DNA of 64,000 bases from Larix kaempferi (taxonomy: Eukaryota; Streptophyta; Pinopsida; Pinales; Pinaceae): the NCBI GenBank assembly GCA_027924585.1, contig BSBM01000179.1:14294501-14358500 (forward strand). Reading direction: 5' to 3'. The notes under the pieces are model-generated. The model was given only the letters and a program-made list of their open reading frames with translations, ran no database searches and was not told where the DNA came from. Shown one piece after another: positions 12,241 through 24,720 of the stretch (the stretch's first letter is position 1; every line of letters begins with the position of its first letter). Position numbers and translations under genes: made by a program.

Positions 12241-12430
12241 AATCACCCAGTGTAATCTCATCCGTAGGATCAAGACAAATCGATGGTTAAAATGTAAACA
12301 TGCCGGAAGGAAAAGAAGGGTTGTGGGGTTTTATTTCATAAATATATACATTCTTTCCACAACCCTCAATCTACAATTGCGGGTTGTAGGTTCCAGAAAA
12401 GAAAATATATCAAAACCAAAAACCAAGATT
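12241..12430. repeat. Module shared with 45.5 kb and 63.2 kb
   Basis: The stretch with AAGACAAATCGATGG, GTTGTGGGGTTTTATTT and ATATATACATTC resembles 45490-45620 and 63225-63350. In all three places it lies beside hairpin clusters, so it may belong to a larger repeat. Confidence 0.5.
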
Positions 12431-13171
12431 CCGCAATCGGCTAAGTTATAACATATAAAAATCGTTTGTCCCGATTTCTGTTTTTTGAATAGCCAGTCAA
12501 TCGGCTAAGTTATACCATATAAAAATCATTTGTCCCGACTTTTGTTTTCTAACAAGAAGGATCGGTCGCCCCTTCTTTTCATACTGAATTGTGAAAACAT
12601 TTATCCATCAAATCAACTATTATGAAAAGAATATTTGGAATAAGAAGGGTTGAGCGACCCTTCTTGCAGTGTCAAACTATTATGAAAATAATATTGGGAA
12701 TACGAAGGGTCGGTCGACCTTTCAATTACGAGGAAATTTTAAAAATAGATCACCTTGGAAGTTTTAACCTATAAAAAATGGTTTCTCCTGACTTCCGTTT
12801 TCCGACAAGAAGGATCGGCTGTCCCTTCTTTTCATAGTTAATTGTGAAAGCCTTTATCCAACAATTCGGCTATATCCATAATAGAGAACACAAGAAGGAT
12901 CGACTGACCCTTCTTGCAGTATCAAACTATTATGAAAAGAATATTTAGAATAAGAAGGGTTGGCAGAACCTACATTTACGAGGGAATCGTAACAATAGAA
13001 CACCTTTGAGAAAGAGCGGCCGCTCTTTCTTTGAGAATACTTCCACTTGCCAGCATAGTCTTTGAAGCAAAACATCTATAAATTTTGTTTTTTAAATGTT
13101 GATATCCAATATCCCGGAGTGGCACGCGGAACGATCATATTGTGACACGTGGCATATTTGATTTGGCACAT
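12431..13171 (-). repeat. Hairpin cluster C with tail
   Basis: Palindromes lie near 12555, 12648, 12702, 12805, 12893 and 12953, followed by a perfect 22-bp palindrome around a NotI site at 13009-13030. The tail (13030-13171) keeps one intact ACGTG box (GACACGTGGCAT); the other is CACGCGG. Similarity to tails A and B stops after TTTGGCACATT. Confidence 0.8.
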
Positions 13172-14635
13172 TCCGTATTAGAAATATAGTTAGCTCGCAC
13201 AGAATATTGGCTCGTATAGAATATTTTTTCCTATGAGCACCGCTGAATTTGGTAGTTTTAGTATAGCGGATCATATTTTAGTATTTAGGTAGTTACTCCG
13301 AGGATAATTACTTGATTTTAAGTGTAGCGGATAAACCACTTCTAAAGGCCAATTATTCTTAAGCACAATTACAACACTTAACGACAGTTAGTGCGCAAAT
13401 TACGACAATTATCACAAATCCAGTTTTGTAACAAATAACCATCTATTATCAATCCCAATGGTTATAAGTTGTATTAGTTTCCTTTTATAAAACTTTAATG
13501 AAAATGAGAAAATACAACTTTTTGTTGACCAAGTGGAAATTTAGAAACACAACAATTTTGTTGCTTAAAACTGCCACATAGAGAAAAAATTTTAGAAACC
13601 AATTTTGTCTACTATCAACCCTTGAGAACATCCACCACTCTGAACACTATTCCCCATATTTTCTCGTTGTGCCTTGACTACTGCAAGGCCCTTCTCGTTT
13701 ATTCTAATTTTTTTCTACTGCAAGGCCCTTCTTGGTGACCATGCCCATATGATGCTATTTACATCGATCTTCATGTTTTCTTCTGCACCAACAACCCATT
13801 GTTGTTGTCTATCTAAGAATTGTTTAAGTATATATATTCCCTGTCTAAAAATAGCCAAGTTTAAATTTTTCCCTTCAGCAGATAAAATAATTACCTGTCC
13901 ATAGTAAATTTTTTATTAATATATATTTTAAAATTGATTAAAATTTCACATTTACATAGAAAATAAAAGTTTTAACTATATAGCAAATGCTCATGGTTGA
14001 AAATATTTTCAATGTGTACATTTATTTCCAGGTATGATATGCATAGAAAGGTCCAATGGTTATGTGTCAAGTTAACAATTTGGAGTTTTCTATTTTAATG
14101 CCAAGTTGTTTATGTTAGCTTATCAAACAAATTAATGATCATGGAAAAAATATTAAAAGAAATTAGAAAGGTTAGCTGTAAAATGTAAATCCAAATTGTG
14201 CTAAGAGTGACCCACAAAAATTAATGACGGTTTAGAGAATAAAGTGCCCATAAAAAATAAGTCTTGGAAAAAAACGTGACAGTTTAACATGACGGTTCCA
14301 ATATGACAGTACTAGCATCTCCTGATAAATATCACCAATCGCGTTACCCAAAGTGCTCTTCTTTATCTGATGGCATTTATACCGTTCATTTTGACAAACG
14401 TCTATTGTGTCTAATCTCATTGTAAACAAGCTTCTTTTTCTGTCATCTCCTTCTTTGGCCATAGGAGCATTTGATCCCATAGAATTTATAACATTCAACT
14501 ATCAAATTTCTTAGCACATTCAACTATTGATCGAAGTGAAATTTTTCATATACAAAAATTTGAGCAACAATGTTCGGTGCCAATGTTTGAAAGGTGTGCA
14601 CCCTGATTTATTGCAAGCCTCTAAGGTAACGATCT
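13172..14635. other. AT-rich intergenic DNA
   Basis: I see no supported gene. CTGCAAGGCCCTTCT is repeated at about 13682 and 13720. Short frames at 13674-13904 (+) and 14232-14498 (-) have no motif I recognise. Confidence 0.4.
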
Positions 14636-14639
14636 AAAA

Positions 14640-16043
14640 TTTCATTCAGAAATTTTAGAAGAAGCTGGTATATCTACTGCTCACCCCTAGACAACATGCC
14701 ATACAAGAAAACACCACTTCATCGACCAGAATACCAAAGGAGATGTCACCCAAAATTGTTCCCCCAACAAAATCAGTCTCACTCACATTTGTTACAAAAC
14801 CTATGGAAATGCAATCCTTCTTTTATGAACACTTATGTAACAACATAACTTTTCTCATAATAAAAGAAGATTTATTCTCAGTTGTTGTGATATGTGCTAC
14901 ACTCGTCGAAGTAGAAGATGGTATATCATTCACCTCATTCTCAGTTGTTATGATATGTGCTACCTCATTTACGGAATTGTATGGCCTTGCTCGATTACCT
15001 TTAACATGTGTATATTCACAATGGGGAGTACCTGGAAGGACCATCTGTAAAGGACATTCTTCAAAAACATTCCAAATGTATAACATCCAAAGGAACATTA
15101 TCGAGGTCAAGCAAAGTGTTTGCAGGCCATCTTATAATAGAGCCTTCAAATACACCACAATCATCGCAATTGCGGAAGACTTTATGAACTAAAATACCAA
15201 ACTCACTAGCATCTAGTACTTTGAATTGTACAATGTCTCCCTTAAAAACAGTTGACACTAATCCTCGAGCAACATATTGTGGCTTTAAAGAACATTGATG
15301 TATCAAATTAACTAGTAGATTAAGATTGATATGTTGAAAGCGCTTGGAACAGAAAGCAATGTTTCTGTATTAAAATCAATGATTCTTTTAATCGGCCATA
15401 CAACAAAAGATCCACTTCTCACCCCTGGACAACATGCCATACAAGAAAACACCACTTCATTGACCAGAATACCAAAGGAGAAGTCACCCAAAAATTCCAC
15501 CCCAACAAAATCAGTCTCACTCACAATTGTTACAAAACCTATGGAAATGCAATCCTTTCTTTCTGAACACTTATGTAACAACTTAACTTTTCTCATAATA
15601 AAAGAAGTTTTATTCTCAGTTGTTGTGATATGTGCTACACTCAACGAAGTAGAAGCTGGTATATCATTCACCTCATTCTTAGTTGTTATGATATGTGCTA
15701 CACTCGTCGAAGAAGAAGTTGTTATATCACTCACCTCATTCTCGCAAAGAGCGGACCCAATCTGGTTAACAATCTCAGATACAGGCCATTGAATATAACC
15801 ACCAACAGCCTCTGACAATGTATCTGCACCTTCTGATTGATACGGAAATGGAAGACTTGCATTCAAAGACTTGGTAACATTTACAATGATACATCCTTCA
15901 TTAATGTTGATATTATGCAAAAAATTTCTTTCTGGAAATGAGATTCCTTCAGTAACTTTCAATCCATTCCAAAGAAGGTCCACACATTGTTGAGTACCAA
16001 AATCCATTTCATAAACAATATCTGAAATATAAAATAACAACAC
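14640..16043 (-). pseudogene. Tandem-module protein resembling plant CACTA-associated proteins
   Basis: The minus-strand frame 16043-15312 (243 residues) opens with a module containing GCIIVNV, LPFP and AVGGYIQWP. That spacing resembles a domain found in plant CACTA-type transposon proteins (I believe DUF8039), with LPxP and a later WP. A Thr/Ser linker follows (EVNDIPASTS, SVAHITTTEN), then a module with HKCS, IGFVTIV, FGILV and GSFVVWP. Downstream in other frames come a third module (15306-15061: QCSLKP, FGILVHKV, GSIIRWP), a second linker (14960-14850) and a fourth, degraded module (about 14850-14690). Linker plus module is thus duplicated over roughly 0.7 kb. Frame changes and stops make it a pseudogene, though the first 243 residues are open. 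Confidence 0.55.
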
Positions 16044-16125
16044 ACATTATTCAGAACCAAAATCCAGTTCAGAAGCATTTTATGAAATATAAAATAACAA
16101 GAGCACATTAACAATCATATTTATT

Positions 16126-17425
16126 TTAAACAAAGATATAACATAGATTATAATATATAAAAAATGGCTGTCCGGACTTCCAATTTTCTGAATGGTAGTA
16201 TCGGCCGCCCCTTCTTATAGAAGAAGCAAACAGAAGAAGGATCGAACGACCCTTCTTGTAGTCTAGAAATATTACGAAAAGAATTATGGGTAGAAGAAGC
16301 GTCTCCCGCCCGTTCATTTATGAGCACAACCTACGAATGCTAGGCCGTCAATACATGTATTTCCAAAAGTGTGAACAAGGAAAGAATACTGAGCACAACA
16401 AGGGTTGGATGACACTTCATTTACGAAATAAATTTAAATATATTTAATCTACGAAGGCTATGTCAATAATTCTCGACTTCTAACTTCTGCTGTAAATAGT
16501 AGGGACTTGGACATCATCTAAGTTCTAACATATAAAAATGTTTGTCACGACTTCCATTTTCTGAAGAGAAGGATTGGCCACCCCTTTGTTTAGGAGATGA
16601 TTCTGAACAACTATATCCAGCAATTCACCTATATCCAGAATGGCAAAAGAAAGAAGGATTGACCGACCCTTCTTACATTCTAGAACTATTATGAATACAA
16701 TACTGGGAAGAAGAAGGGTTAGCCGCACGTTCATTTATGATGGAATTGTAAAATTATTCAACCTACGAAGGCTAGTACGTCAATTCATCTATATTTAAAT
16801 GGTGAACACTGGAATAATACTTTTTCACGGCTAAGTTATAACATATAAAATTGTTTTCCCCGACTTCTGTTTTTCGAGAAGAAGGATCAGACGCCCCTTT
16901 GTTTAGTAGATAATTGTCAAAACCTTTATCTATAAATTGAAAGATATCCAGAATGGTGAAGACGAAGAAGGATCGACTGACCTTCTTGCAGTATCAAGCT
17001 ATAACGAAAGGAATATTGGGAAGAATAAGGATCGTTCGCCCCTTCTTTTATGAGGGAATTCTAGAAATAGAACTTGGAGAAAGAGCGGTTGATCTTTCTC
17101 TTTGGATATTTCCACTGTCTAGCAAAATGTGTGAAGCAATGTTCCTATGAAATATGTGTATAGAGTGCCGATATCTACTTTAGCCACTCCGAAAACTCAT
17201 CCCTGGAGGAAGGAGCGGACGCTCTTTCTCCTTAGCATCTACTTCCAAAACCCCAAAATGGAACAACCTTATGATAGAGCGACCTCGCTTTCATTGAAAT
17301 TTTTTTGACTTGACGACAAACTCTTTGTAGCAAAAAGTGTGTAAATTGTTTCGTTCAAATGTTGAAATCTAGTCTCCAGGGTGACACGTGGAACGTTCAG
17401 ATTGTGCCATGTGGCTTTGATTATT
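16126..17425 (-). repeat. Diverged hairpin cluster F with tail
   Basis: About eleven palindromes near 16200, 16235, 16290, 16560, 16655, 16715, 16880, 16968, 17028, 17080 and 17212 belong to a diverged subfamily; the NotI palindrome has become GAGCGGTTGATCTTTC and a related GAGCGGACGCTC. The tail at 17080-17420 ends with one clear ACGTGG box near 17385. The block lies between two parts of the same module-type protein, so it probably inserted into that gene. Confidence 0.7.
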
Positions 17426-17429
17426 CCAA

Positions 17430-17790
17430 AATTGATCTGTGCTACACTCGGCGAAGTAGAAGCTTCTATATCATTCACCGCAGTCTCGGGCCAAAAGTAT
17501 GAAAGAATGTTTGTCTGGATATTAAATTGCAGTCAGAATCTTTCCAACTAATGGCATCACTATCTGCATTGTCGTCATTGTTAAATTCATTTTCCAACAC
17601 GGTCTCCTGCCTAAATTTTAAGAACATTTTTATCAACTTTATCTCTAAAACTAAATTCCTTGGTATCGTATGCAAGACTCACATGTGTTCTCATTGCATC
17701 CAACAATTTGAGTCATACACCATGTCCAACTATGCAATACATGGGACTTTTCTAGCCAAGATACTATATTGGCAAACAATTATACCTTAA
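17430..17790 (-). pseudogene. Detached upstream part of the tandem-module protein
   Basis: On the minus strand, 17475-17430 reads VNDIEASTSPSVAQI, another copy of the linker seen at 15.7 and 14.9 kb. The adjacent frame 17675-17475 gives an acidic stretch (NDDNADSDA) and a basic end. The similarity suggests this was continuous with 14640-16043 before hairpin block F arrived. Confidence 0.45.
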
Positions 17791-18822
17791 TATTGTTTAA
17801 AGCTAGTATTTGATTGCTTAATTTTATTCAATTAAATGAAATACTTAAATTATATATATTTATATTAAAAGAAATGTAATCAATATTATATAAATTAAGA
17901 CATAAATTATCAATTTCAAATATTTCAAATAAAGTATTAACGTTTACATAGATCAGTATACTATAGTGAATATTAACTGCAAAATGATATTAAAAAGAAA
18001 AAACATCTTTCAATTTTCCAAGTTCATTTATCGTTATCTTTTCCAACAAACCTAGTCAAATGCTAGAGGATTTGCAGAAAACAATATGGAATCTATGAAA
18101 ATAATACACTACATCACCAGACAAAAAACGTATGCAAGCTGGCGGGAATCAGCATTAAACTTGTTAATTCCGTTAATTTATCCCAGTAATGAGTAACGCA
18201 CGATTTTGCAAATATAACATTGTGAATTCATATTAATGGACTGTAAGAAGATAACTACCCGGAATTGAATGGTGGAAGGAAATCTGAAGAATCTAAAATG
18301 TTCAGCGACTTTAAATTACTGTAAACTTCAAACTGTCATTGCATTGATTTTTGACAACCATGGAAGATATGGATTTTTAGCCTGGAGGATGAATAAGCAT
18401 GCTTTGTTACAGATTTAGATTTATGATTTGAATAATATAAATACCTACCAATTGAAAAACTAGTAGTCAATTCTTAAAACCAATCTTACTACTCTACTCG
18501 CCCAACACTCTTCTCGGTTCCACCTCAGCAAAAGCAAACCTTGATCCTCAGAGAAAACAAAGCTCCAAACTGTCAAACACAGAGAGTTTGAACTTTAAGT
18601 TTCAATGTAGGGGATAAGTTTCAATGTAGGCAGTGGGCGGGAAGAGCAGTGTGGCGGGATATCAATGCAGAAAAGTTCGTGACATTTATTATCACAGTGT
18701 GGAGGAATATCATCTGTATGTTGTGACACATAAACACAATCCATCATAAACGGGTGCCTCATAAACGTGATGAGATTATTCACACGAGTGATACAATCCA
18801 TCATTTACCATTATCGCTGTAG
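17791..18822. other. AT-rich intergenic DNA
   Basis: No gene is seen. About 60 bp near 18750-18810 recur inverted near 62240-62290 (ATGATGGATTGTATCACTCG in one orientation), so part of this stretch is a dispersed repeat. Confidence 0.4.
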
Positions 18823-19025
18823 AAACCATTTTAAATGGAGGAAAATATAATTCCATTCCAATGTACAAACCATTTTAAATGTTCGAAAAGATCACCTCTG
18901 TGCGAACGTACAAACCATTTTAAATGGCTGAAAAGATCACCTCAATGCCAATGTACAAACCATTTTAAATGAAGGAAAATATCACCTCCATGCCAATGTA
19001 GAAACCATTTTAAATGAAGGAAAAG
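18823..19025. repeat. Tandem repeat, about 45-bp unit, five copies
   Basis: AAACCATTTTAAATG starts at about 18823, 18868, 18913, 18957 and 19002, giving a unit near 45 bp with GGAAAAGATCACCTCC and GCCAATGTA between. Confidence 0.8.
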
Positions 19026-19874
19026 ATCAATCGGACAGAAGAAGATCAGGGTGCCACTTCCGTTCCGCATCCCCAACATGGATGCTAGGATGAGGGGATG
19101 GGTGGTTGCGAAATATGAAACTGCTCTCCACGTGGCAGCACCACATGATTTCACAAGTTGGAAGGGTGGCAAGGAAAACCACTGTCGTCCATTTGTGAAA
19201 CCACCTTCGCCCATCCTTCATGGTCGCTGACACGTGTGGATATGATGTGGCCATTCCACATCACACCTTCTTCCCATGCAACTCCTCCACGCTGGGGCTT
19301 CTACCAATGTGTCTCCTCCGCGCTAGACTTCCTGCCCACGTGGTGTCTCCATGTCAACCTACACATGCACAGTGGAAAACACCTTTCAATAACACAATCA
19401 CAACATAATTAAAAACCTTTCAATTACACAATCACAACATGCAAGAATGAAATAAAAACACATCAGAATCAAACGCATAAGATTACTTATCTTTATGCAA
19501 CGCATATCCAAGCAACTAGCTTTGTAGGAGCGCTTTTCCACTTACTAGCATCAATATAAATGTGTGGCTGTTTATCAGTTACAGAAAATTATAGATAAAA
19601 TGAGTTAATTTAATGAAGAAATTCATTTAACACATAATAACACATGAATCGTATATTAATAGAAATCCAACATACATATCAATGTATTCATTAAATTGGC
19701 AACATAAAACATAGTTCATATAAATTTGACAAATTAATATCCAAAAAAGATGGCCAAGAGAAACCGACTGAATTTCATTAATTATGCATAAAATTACAAT
19801 GAATCAATACATAAACATTAGAATAAATTTACCTAAATTATACATAATCAAAATTGAATCGACATCCCCACAAC
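19026..19874. other. Intergenic DNA with several CACGTG boxes
   Basis: I see no gene. CACGTG cores occur near 19130, 19232 and 19336 in a locally GC-richer stretch, which could be regulatory, but no adjacent gene is identifiable. After 19400 the sequence is AT-rich and featureless. Confidence 0.35.
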
Positions 19875-20364
19875 TTGCTCTGATATTCTTCTTCCGGTGT
19901 CCTCGTGGTGCCATCCTCCTCCCAAAAGATAGGAAGTCCCTTCTTGAATAATGGATCAAACATTTCTTTGAAGAGTTTTACTTGATGTGCTAAAATGTTT
20001 ATCCTTTCTTAAATTGTGTTCATTCGGTGATATTTATTCACCACCTTCTTTGCCCAAATAATACTAGACACTCTATCCTAAGTTTATGCTAGTTGTTTTC
20101 ACCTCATCCTCTGTCAGCCCATTCAGAAATTCTATGGCCTTTTTTGCACAGTCCATGGGCTTCTTGTTGAACTTTTCCTTGACTACTATTAGGCTTTGCC
20201 TAGCTAACTTTATTACACCCTCTTTGTCCAGAATGAAATCGAGATATGGCCTCAATTTCTCTACCTCCACAATAATGTCATCCCAAATGACTTGCTTTGC
20301 TTCCTGCAGGGAGGTCTCAACTGTAACCTGCTTTATTAATTCATCATATTTCACCTGTAGCCCT
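19875..20364 (-). pseudogene. C-terminal fragment of the coiled-coil family, copy IV
   Basis: The minus strand reads KYDELIKQ, LRPYLDFILDKEGVIKLA, NKKPMD and AIEFLNGLTEDEVKTT, then in broken form MFDPLFKKGLP and FWEEDGT. These line up in order with copy II (KYDELARQ, LRPFLDFVLDKEIVIKLA, NKKPVE, AIKFLNGLSKEQVKTT, MFDPLFKKGLP, FWEEDGT). The upstream part is cut off where a copia LTR fragment begins at about 20365. Confidence 0.7.
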
Positions 20365-20512
20365 CCTAGAGAGGTCGGCCTAGGTAGAGTAAAATCCAAG
20401 TGGAAGACAAGTATAAATAAGTGGAGTAGGTAGGGTTATTAGACTCTCTATTTATTCATTCATTCACTCACTCATTCTCTTAAGTGATTAGTGCGCACAA
20501 GTGGAGGAGGAG

Positions 20513-20716
20513 AAATACAAGGCAAGGTTTGTGGCTCATGGATTCTCCCAAAAAGAAGGGATGGATTATGAAGAAACTTTTGCACCCATAGCCAGATACA
20601 CTTCCATCATTATTAACGATACTTGCTCTGGTTGCAGCGATGAAGTGGAAGAATTACACCAGATGGATGTCAAGAAAAATTTCTTTAATGGTGTAGTCGA
20701 CGATGAAGACTTGTGC
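20513..20716 (+). pseudogene. Reverse transcriptase fragment (copia)
   Basis: The reading YKARFVAHGFSQKEGMDYEETFAPIA and then HQMDVKKNFFNG is the N-terminal part of a Ty1/copia reverse transcriptase. The usual region between the two motifs is damaged. The fragment joins an LTR piece directly on its left and a polypurine tract on its right, so several internal deletions must have occurred. Confidence 0.8.
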
Positions 20717-21413
20717 TAAAGAATTGTGTCGAGAAATACCTTCCTAGTTAAGAGGGAGTGTGGATGTATTTGTAACTTCGGAATGTATTTCACATGTATA
20801 TTTTATATTGTATTCATTTGGCATTTTACTTCTGACAGAGAGGTTTCATCCCTCCGATTAGAAAGGTCATCATTATATGTGATATGGTTATCAGACTCCC
20901 TAGTGGGGTCGGCCCTGAGTATATTACGATGTTAGAAAAAAATTGCATTAATGAACAAGATACTACTTATATGCAAGTAATGGGTATTAGTGGTCGATGG
21001 TATTGTACAACATTCCATTGCTACTTATCTAGAATGAAACCTCTTTGCTGACATGTTGGAGTAGACTTGCACACTCTTAACAATGTTCCGGTAGAGATGG
21101 AAGGAATCTAGAAAGTTACGGGATTAATAAATGTTGTATTGAAGCATGATTGGCTGAGATAATTGCATGACTGTATGACATATGTCTTTATGTGTAAGAA
21201 TTTGTTCTGAATACTATGAGATGTTTCTAATCATGCAATTGAACTTGTCCCATAGGAAAGACCTTGTACCATCACCTACAAGAGAGACTTGTTTCAAAGA
21301 ACAAGTGACAATGATTCAGCAAGAAGATTGATGAAGTCAAGAAGAAGACTTTGAAGAACTAGAAGTACTCAGGAATCGATATGCAACAATGAATGAAGTA
21401 AAACCAAAAGATA

Positions 21414-21600
21414 ATGAAGATCGTGAAAAGGAATATCATACACCAGATGGATGTCAAGACAGGATTCTTGAATCATTATGGTGTAGTGGAAGAGGAAGTA
21501 TATGTGGAGCAATCACTCAGGTTTAAGACACACGACAGGGAGACTCATGTGTGCAAACTGAAGAAATCCTTGTACGATCTGAAGATTTTGAGGTGACATT
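21414..21600 (+). pseudogene. Reverse transcriptase fragment (copia)
   Basis: HQMDVKTGFLN, EEEVYVEQ and CKLKKSLYDLK follow each other as in copia reverse transcriptases. Both ends are cut and stops follow immediately. Confidence 0.75.
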
Positions 21601-22400
21601 AGGGTACACAAAATTTTGCAGAGACAGTGTAATCAGTCCTGAGATGTACCTACTTGATGGCTTGCTCGTAGAGATGATGAAGACCTACGTTGATGCTCCA
21701 TTGATCTAGTGTTGATGATCCAGCTCCAATATTGAAGACTTGTGCCTATATGTATTGATGCATGTGTCAAGAGAATACCTTCCTAGTTAATAGGGAGTCT
21801 TAATGTACTATCTGTAACTTCAGAAGATACTATTCACTTTTATATTGTATGTATTACATTTGTAGTTTATTGTATCCCTGACGGAGATGTTCTTATTCCT
21901 TCGTTCAGAGGTGTCGTCATTTGTATTTGCAAGTGTCACAAGTTTTATTCTAAGTGTCATAACTTATATTTGATGGGTTATTAGACCTCCTTAGAGGGGT
22001 TGACCTAATATGTGTTAAGTGGAAGGGTTATTAGACTCCCCTAGGGGGTCGACCCAGTTAGGATAAAAGGCGGGTCAAGTTAATTTAAAGTATAAATAGA
22101 GTGGTTGCACCACTATATTTTCTCATTCACTCACACATCCAACTCGCATAGTTGAGAGAGAGTAGTGCGCACAAGTGGAGAAGCCTGGAAGAAGAACTGT
22201 TGGAGACATCTATCTTTTGGGGTTTCATTTTTGTGATCTTTTGTATTGGTGCTTATTCTATCTCTGAGGAAGTTGCGGGTTTTTTCACCTTTATGGTTAT
22301 CCCAGGTGAAATGATTTGTGTCTCTTGTCTCTTTTGTTTGACATGCTGTACATGTTGTTCTCTCAGTTAAGATCCTAGATCATATTAATTTGAATTAAAT

Positions 22401-23450
22401 GATGAAAAGCTAAGAAAACGAGGCTACAACCCCTTGGTTTTCATAATTTCCAACCTATAGATAGGACTCCAGACCTCAATAAAGTCCCACTCAATAATTT
22501 TACTAGCACCAACTGGATGGAATCCCCAACTCCCTGAGATCACAAGCACCAAACCAAAGGAGACTTCAATCTCCTATCCTTGCTCGATCCTGCCACCCTA
22601 ATATGAATAAGAAGAACAATACTCCACTACCATTGTATCACGGTTGCCATCAACCTATACGTGTATCTATGTCCTTGTACCTGTATGTAATTATCCATGT
22701 ATCATTGTATTGATTTCACTATCACAATCCATGTTCGTCCCCTACCCTTGGGGGTTTTGAACCTCGATTTGACTAGTAAAATTCCCCAACTTCTCCTGAA
22801 GTTAAATTTATGTTGCAGAAGTATTATGATATTAGTCTATAATCACCAATGAGGTTCCTTTTTATTTCTTAATACGCTCCATATACCTTGAGATCCAATT
22901 TGAAATCCTTTAAAGAGTCTTTTGGAGCCATCTACCCTTGGGGGCTTCAACATAGATTTTCCTAGTAATTCTTCCTTTCATTCTCTAATTGTAAATGCAA
23001 GTGGTTGAAGTCTATTGGAAGTTTCCATGCCTATAATAGCTTCATAAATGTGTCATATTACACCTCAATCCACTCTAGACATAGTTCGAAAGCATTTGGG
23101 ATCATTTGGGACATTTTGAGGCTTCACTAGTCCAAGTTTTGAAAATTGACCGAATTGGGAAAAGTTCCAAGTTGGGGACATTACAAAAGAATTTAACATA
23201 AAGAATGCCTTAAAGGCCAGTTGAAAAACACAAGAAAGTAAGGCTTACTAAAATCATAAAACCACGTAGTTTTCAAAAGCACTTTCTAAAACTGTCTAAA
23301 GGCTCACGAATTGGCTATAGCTTTAGCTTTGGTTAATATTACCTTTGCACTTTGTCGTCCACTTTCAAGTTGCCAAAGGGATTCAAAGGAGTGGTATTTG
23401 TTAATGACGTGATTCAAGATAATAGTTTTTGTATTCATGAACATATTTTT
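22401..23450. other. Intergenic DNA
   Basis: No gene is supported. CTACCCTTGGGGG recurs near 22740 and 22933, followed by similar short text, so part may be an old duplication. Confidence 0.4.
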
Positions 23451-24055
23451 TGTTGAGATATTGTAACTTCAAAGAATATTATAATTGTACTTTATTATTT
23501 CGGAGATGTTTCATTCCTCCTTGAAGATCTCATTGTATATCCGAAGATGTTTATTCCTCCGTCGGAATGTGGTAACTTGGGTTATTAGACTTCCCTAGTG
23601 GGGGTCAGCCCTATATGTGTTATGTGGGTCGAAGGGTTATTAGACCACCCTAGAGGGGTCGGCCCAGTCAGTCGTAGTGGGGTATTTAACCCATTGATTA
23701 AATACGAGCCTACATGTCTTGTGTAAAAGACAAGTCGGAGTAGTGTATAAATAGAGGAGGTGTATTCCTCATTTAACACACACTCACTCACTTGAGAGTG
23801 GCGCACTTGTGGAGGAGAGGTCTGCTATGGAGAAAAAGGAGCTTATGCTCAGGGTTTGCATCTTTGTATATTGCTGGTCATCTATATTGAGGAAGCTTTG
23901 CTGGGTTTTCTACCCCATGAGGGTTTCCCAGGATAAATTTGTGTCTCTTGTGTTTATGCTGTGCTTGTTGTTTCTTCAGTGATCCTGTATATGCTATTAT
24001 TGTGAAATGGAATGTAATTCTGCTATTTTCTATCTTAGCATATTAAATCTTAACA
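23451..24055 (+). repeat. 5' LTR of element 3
   Basis: 605 bp, TG...CA ends. A TATAAATAG box lies at about 23746-23754 in the position expected for the promoter, followed by CACTCACTCACTTGAGAG. Confidence 0.92.
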
Positions 24056-24067
24056 TGGAATCAGAGC
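24056..24067 (+). other. Primer-binding site
   Basis: TGGAATCAGAGC directly after the LTR matches the plant initiator-methionine tRNA primer site, with A replacing the usual T at the fourth base. Confidence 0.85.
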
Positions 24068-24359
24068 TAACCTGAAGGAAGGCAATGTATGGCACTTACA
24101 ACACTTTCTTTACTTACGACAATTTGAAGGTTAGGGTTTTATATAGTAAAAACCCGTCATCGTGGAACTTTCTCCATAAATCCATTTTGGCGAAGGTTCA
24201 GGATCTGAAACCTTTACAGGTCGTATATAACATCTCCAGGTATCTTGTGTCCAAAGGGCACCCTCAGATTCGTTGTACTTTGTACGTTATGATCAGTACA
24301 AGTTAGGGTTTCTGCCTCTTCCATATCTCATTCAAAATCAGGTGACCTAGGAAAAAAGG

Positions 24360-24720
24360 TCATAACTTGGGATAGGAAGCTCCAAATGAAATTTAGTAAA
24401 AAGTAACAGGTAGTACACAAACTGTACTATTTCAGGAAACGTTTTCAGAGGCCGAAGTGGAACCAGTGACACATGGCACGCCATACAAGTTCGCTCTCCT
24501 GTTTTATCCCATAAACAAGTCACGTTGTGACACTTGGCATAACTTGGGCTAGGAAGCTCCAAATGAAATTTAGTAAAAATTGACAGGTAGTACACAGATG
24601 GTACTATCTCAGGAAATGTTTTCAGAGGCAGAAGTTGAACCAGTGACACGTGGCACGCCGTACAAGTTCGCTCTCCTGTTTTATCCCATAAACAGGTCAC
24701 ATTGCGACACTTGGCATAAC
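24360..24720 (+). repeat. 177-bp tandem duplication in the leader
   Basis: The stretch from AACTTGGGATAGGAAGC to CACTTGGCAT is present twice with about 177-bp spacing. Element 2 has one copy in the equivalent place (51895-52080, inverted), so the duplication belongs to this lineage. Confidence 0.8.

Larger units (their letters stand above)
20366..22400 (+). mobile_element. Nested Ty1/copia debris
   Basis: Pieces of the copia family seen at 45.99-53.05 kb lie in scrambled order: a partial LTR with TTATTAGACTCT and GTGCGCACAAGTGGAGGAG (20366-20512), a reverse-transcriptase scrap, a polypurine tract (AGTTAAGAGGGAG, 20748-20760), a partial LTR (20761-20935), a leader-like stretch matching 49570-49850 inverted (20960-21290), a second reverse-transcriptase scrap, another purine tract near 21792, and a decayed LTR to about 22400 that ends like the others (TCTCAGTTAAGATCCTAGAT). 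No target duplication could be assigned. Confidence 0.7.

Noticed and set aside
24056-24067. tRNA gene
   Set aside because: Only the 12-base primer-binding site is present; there is no cloverleaf. The same holds for 52360-52371 and 54291-54302.
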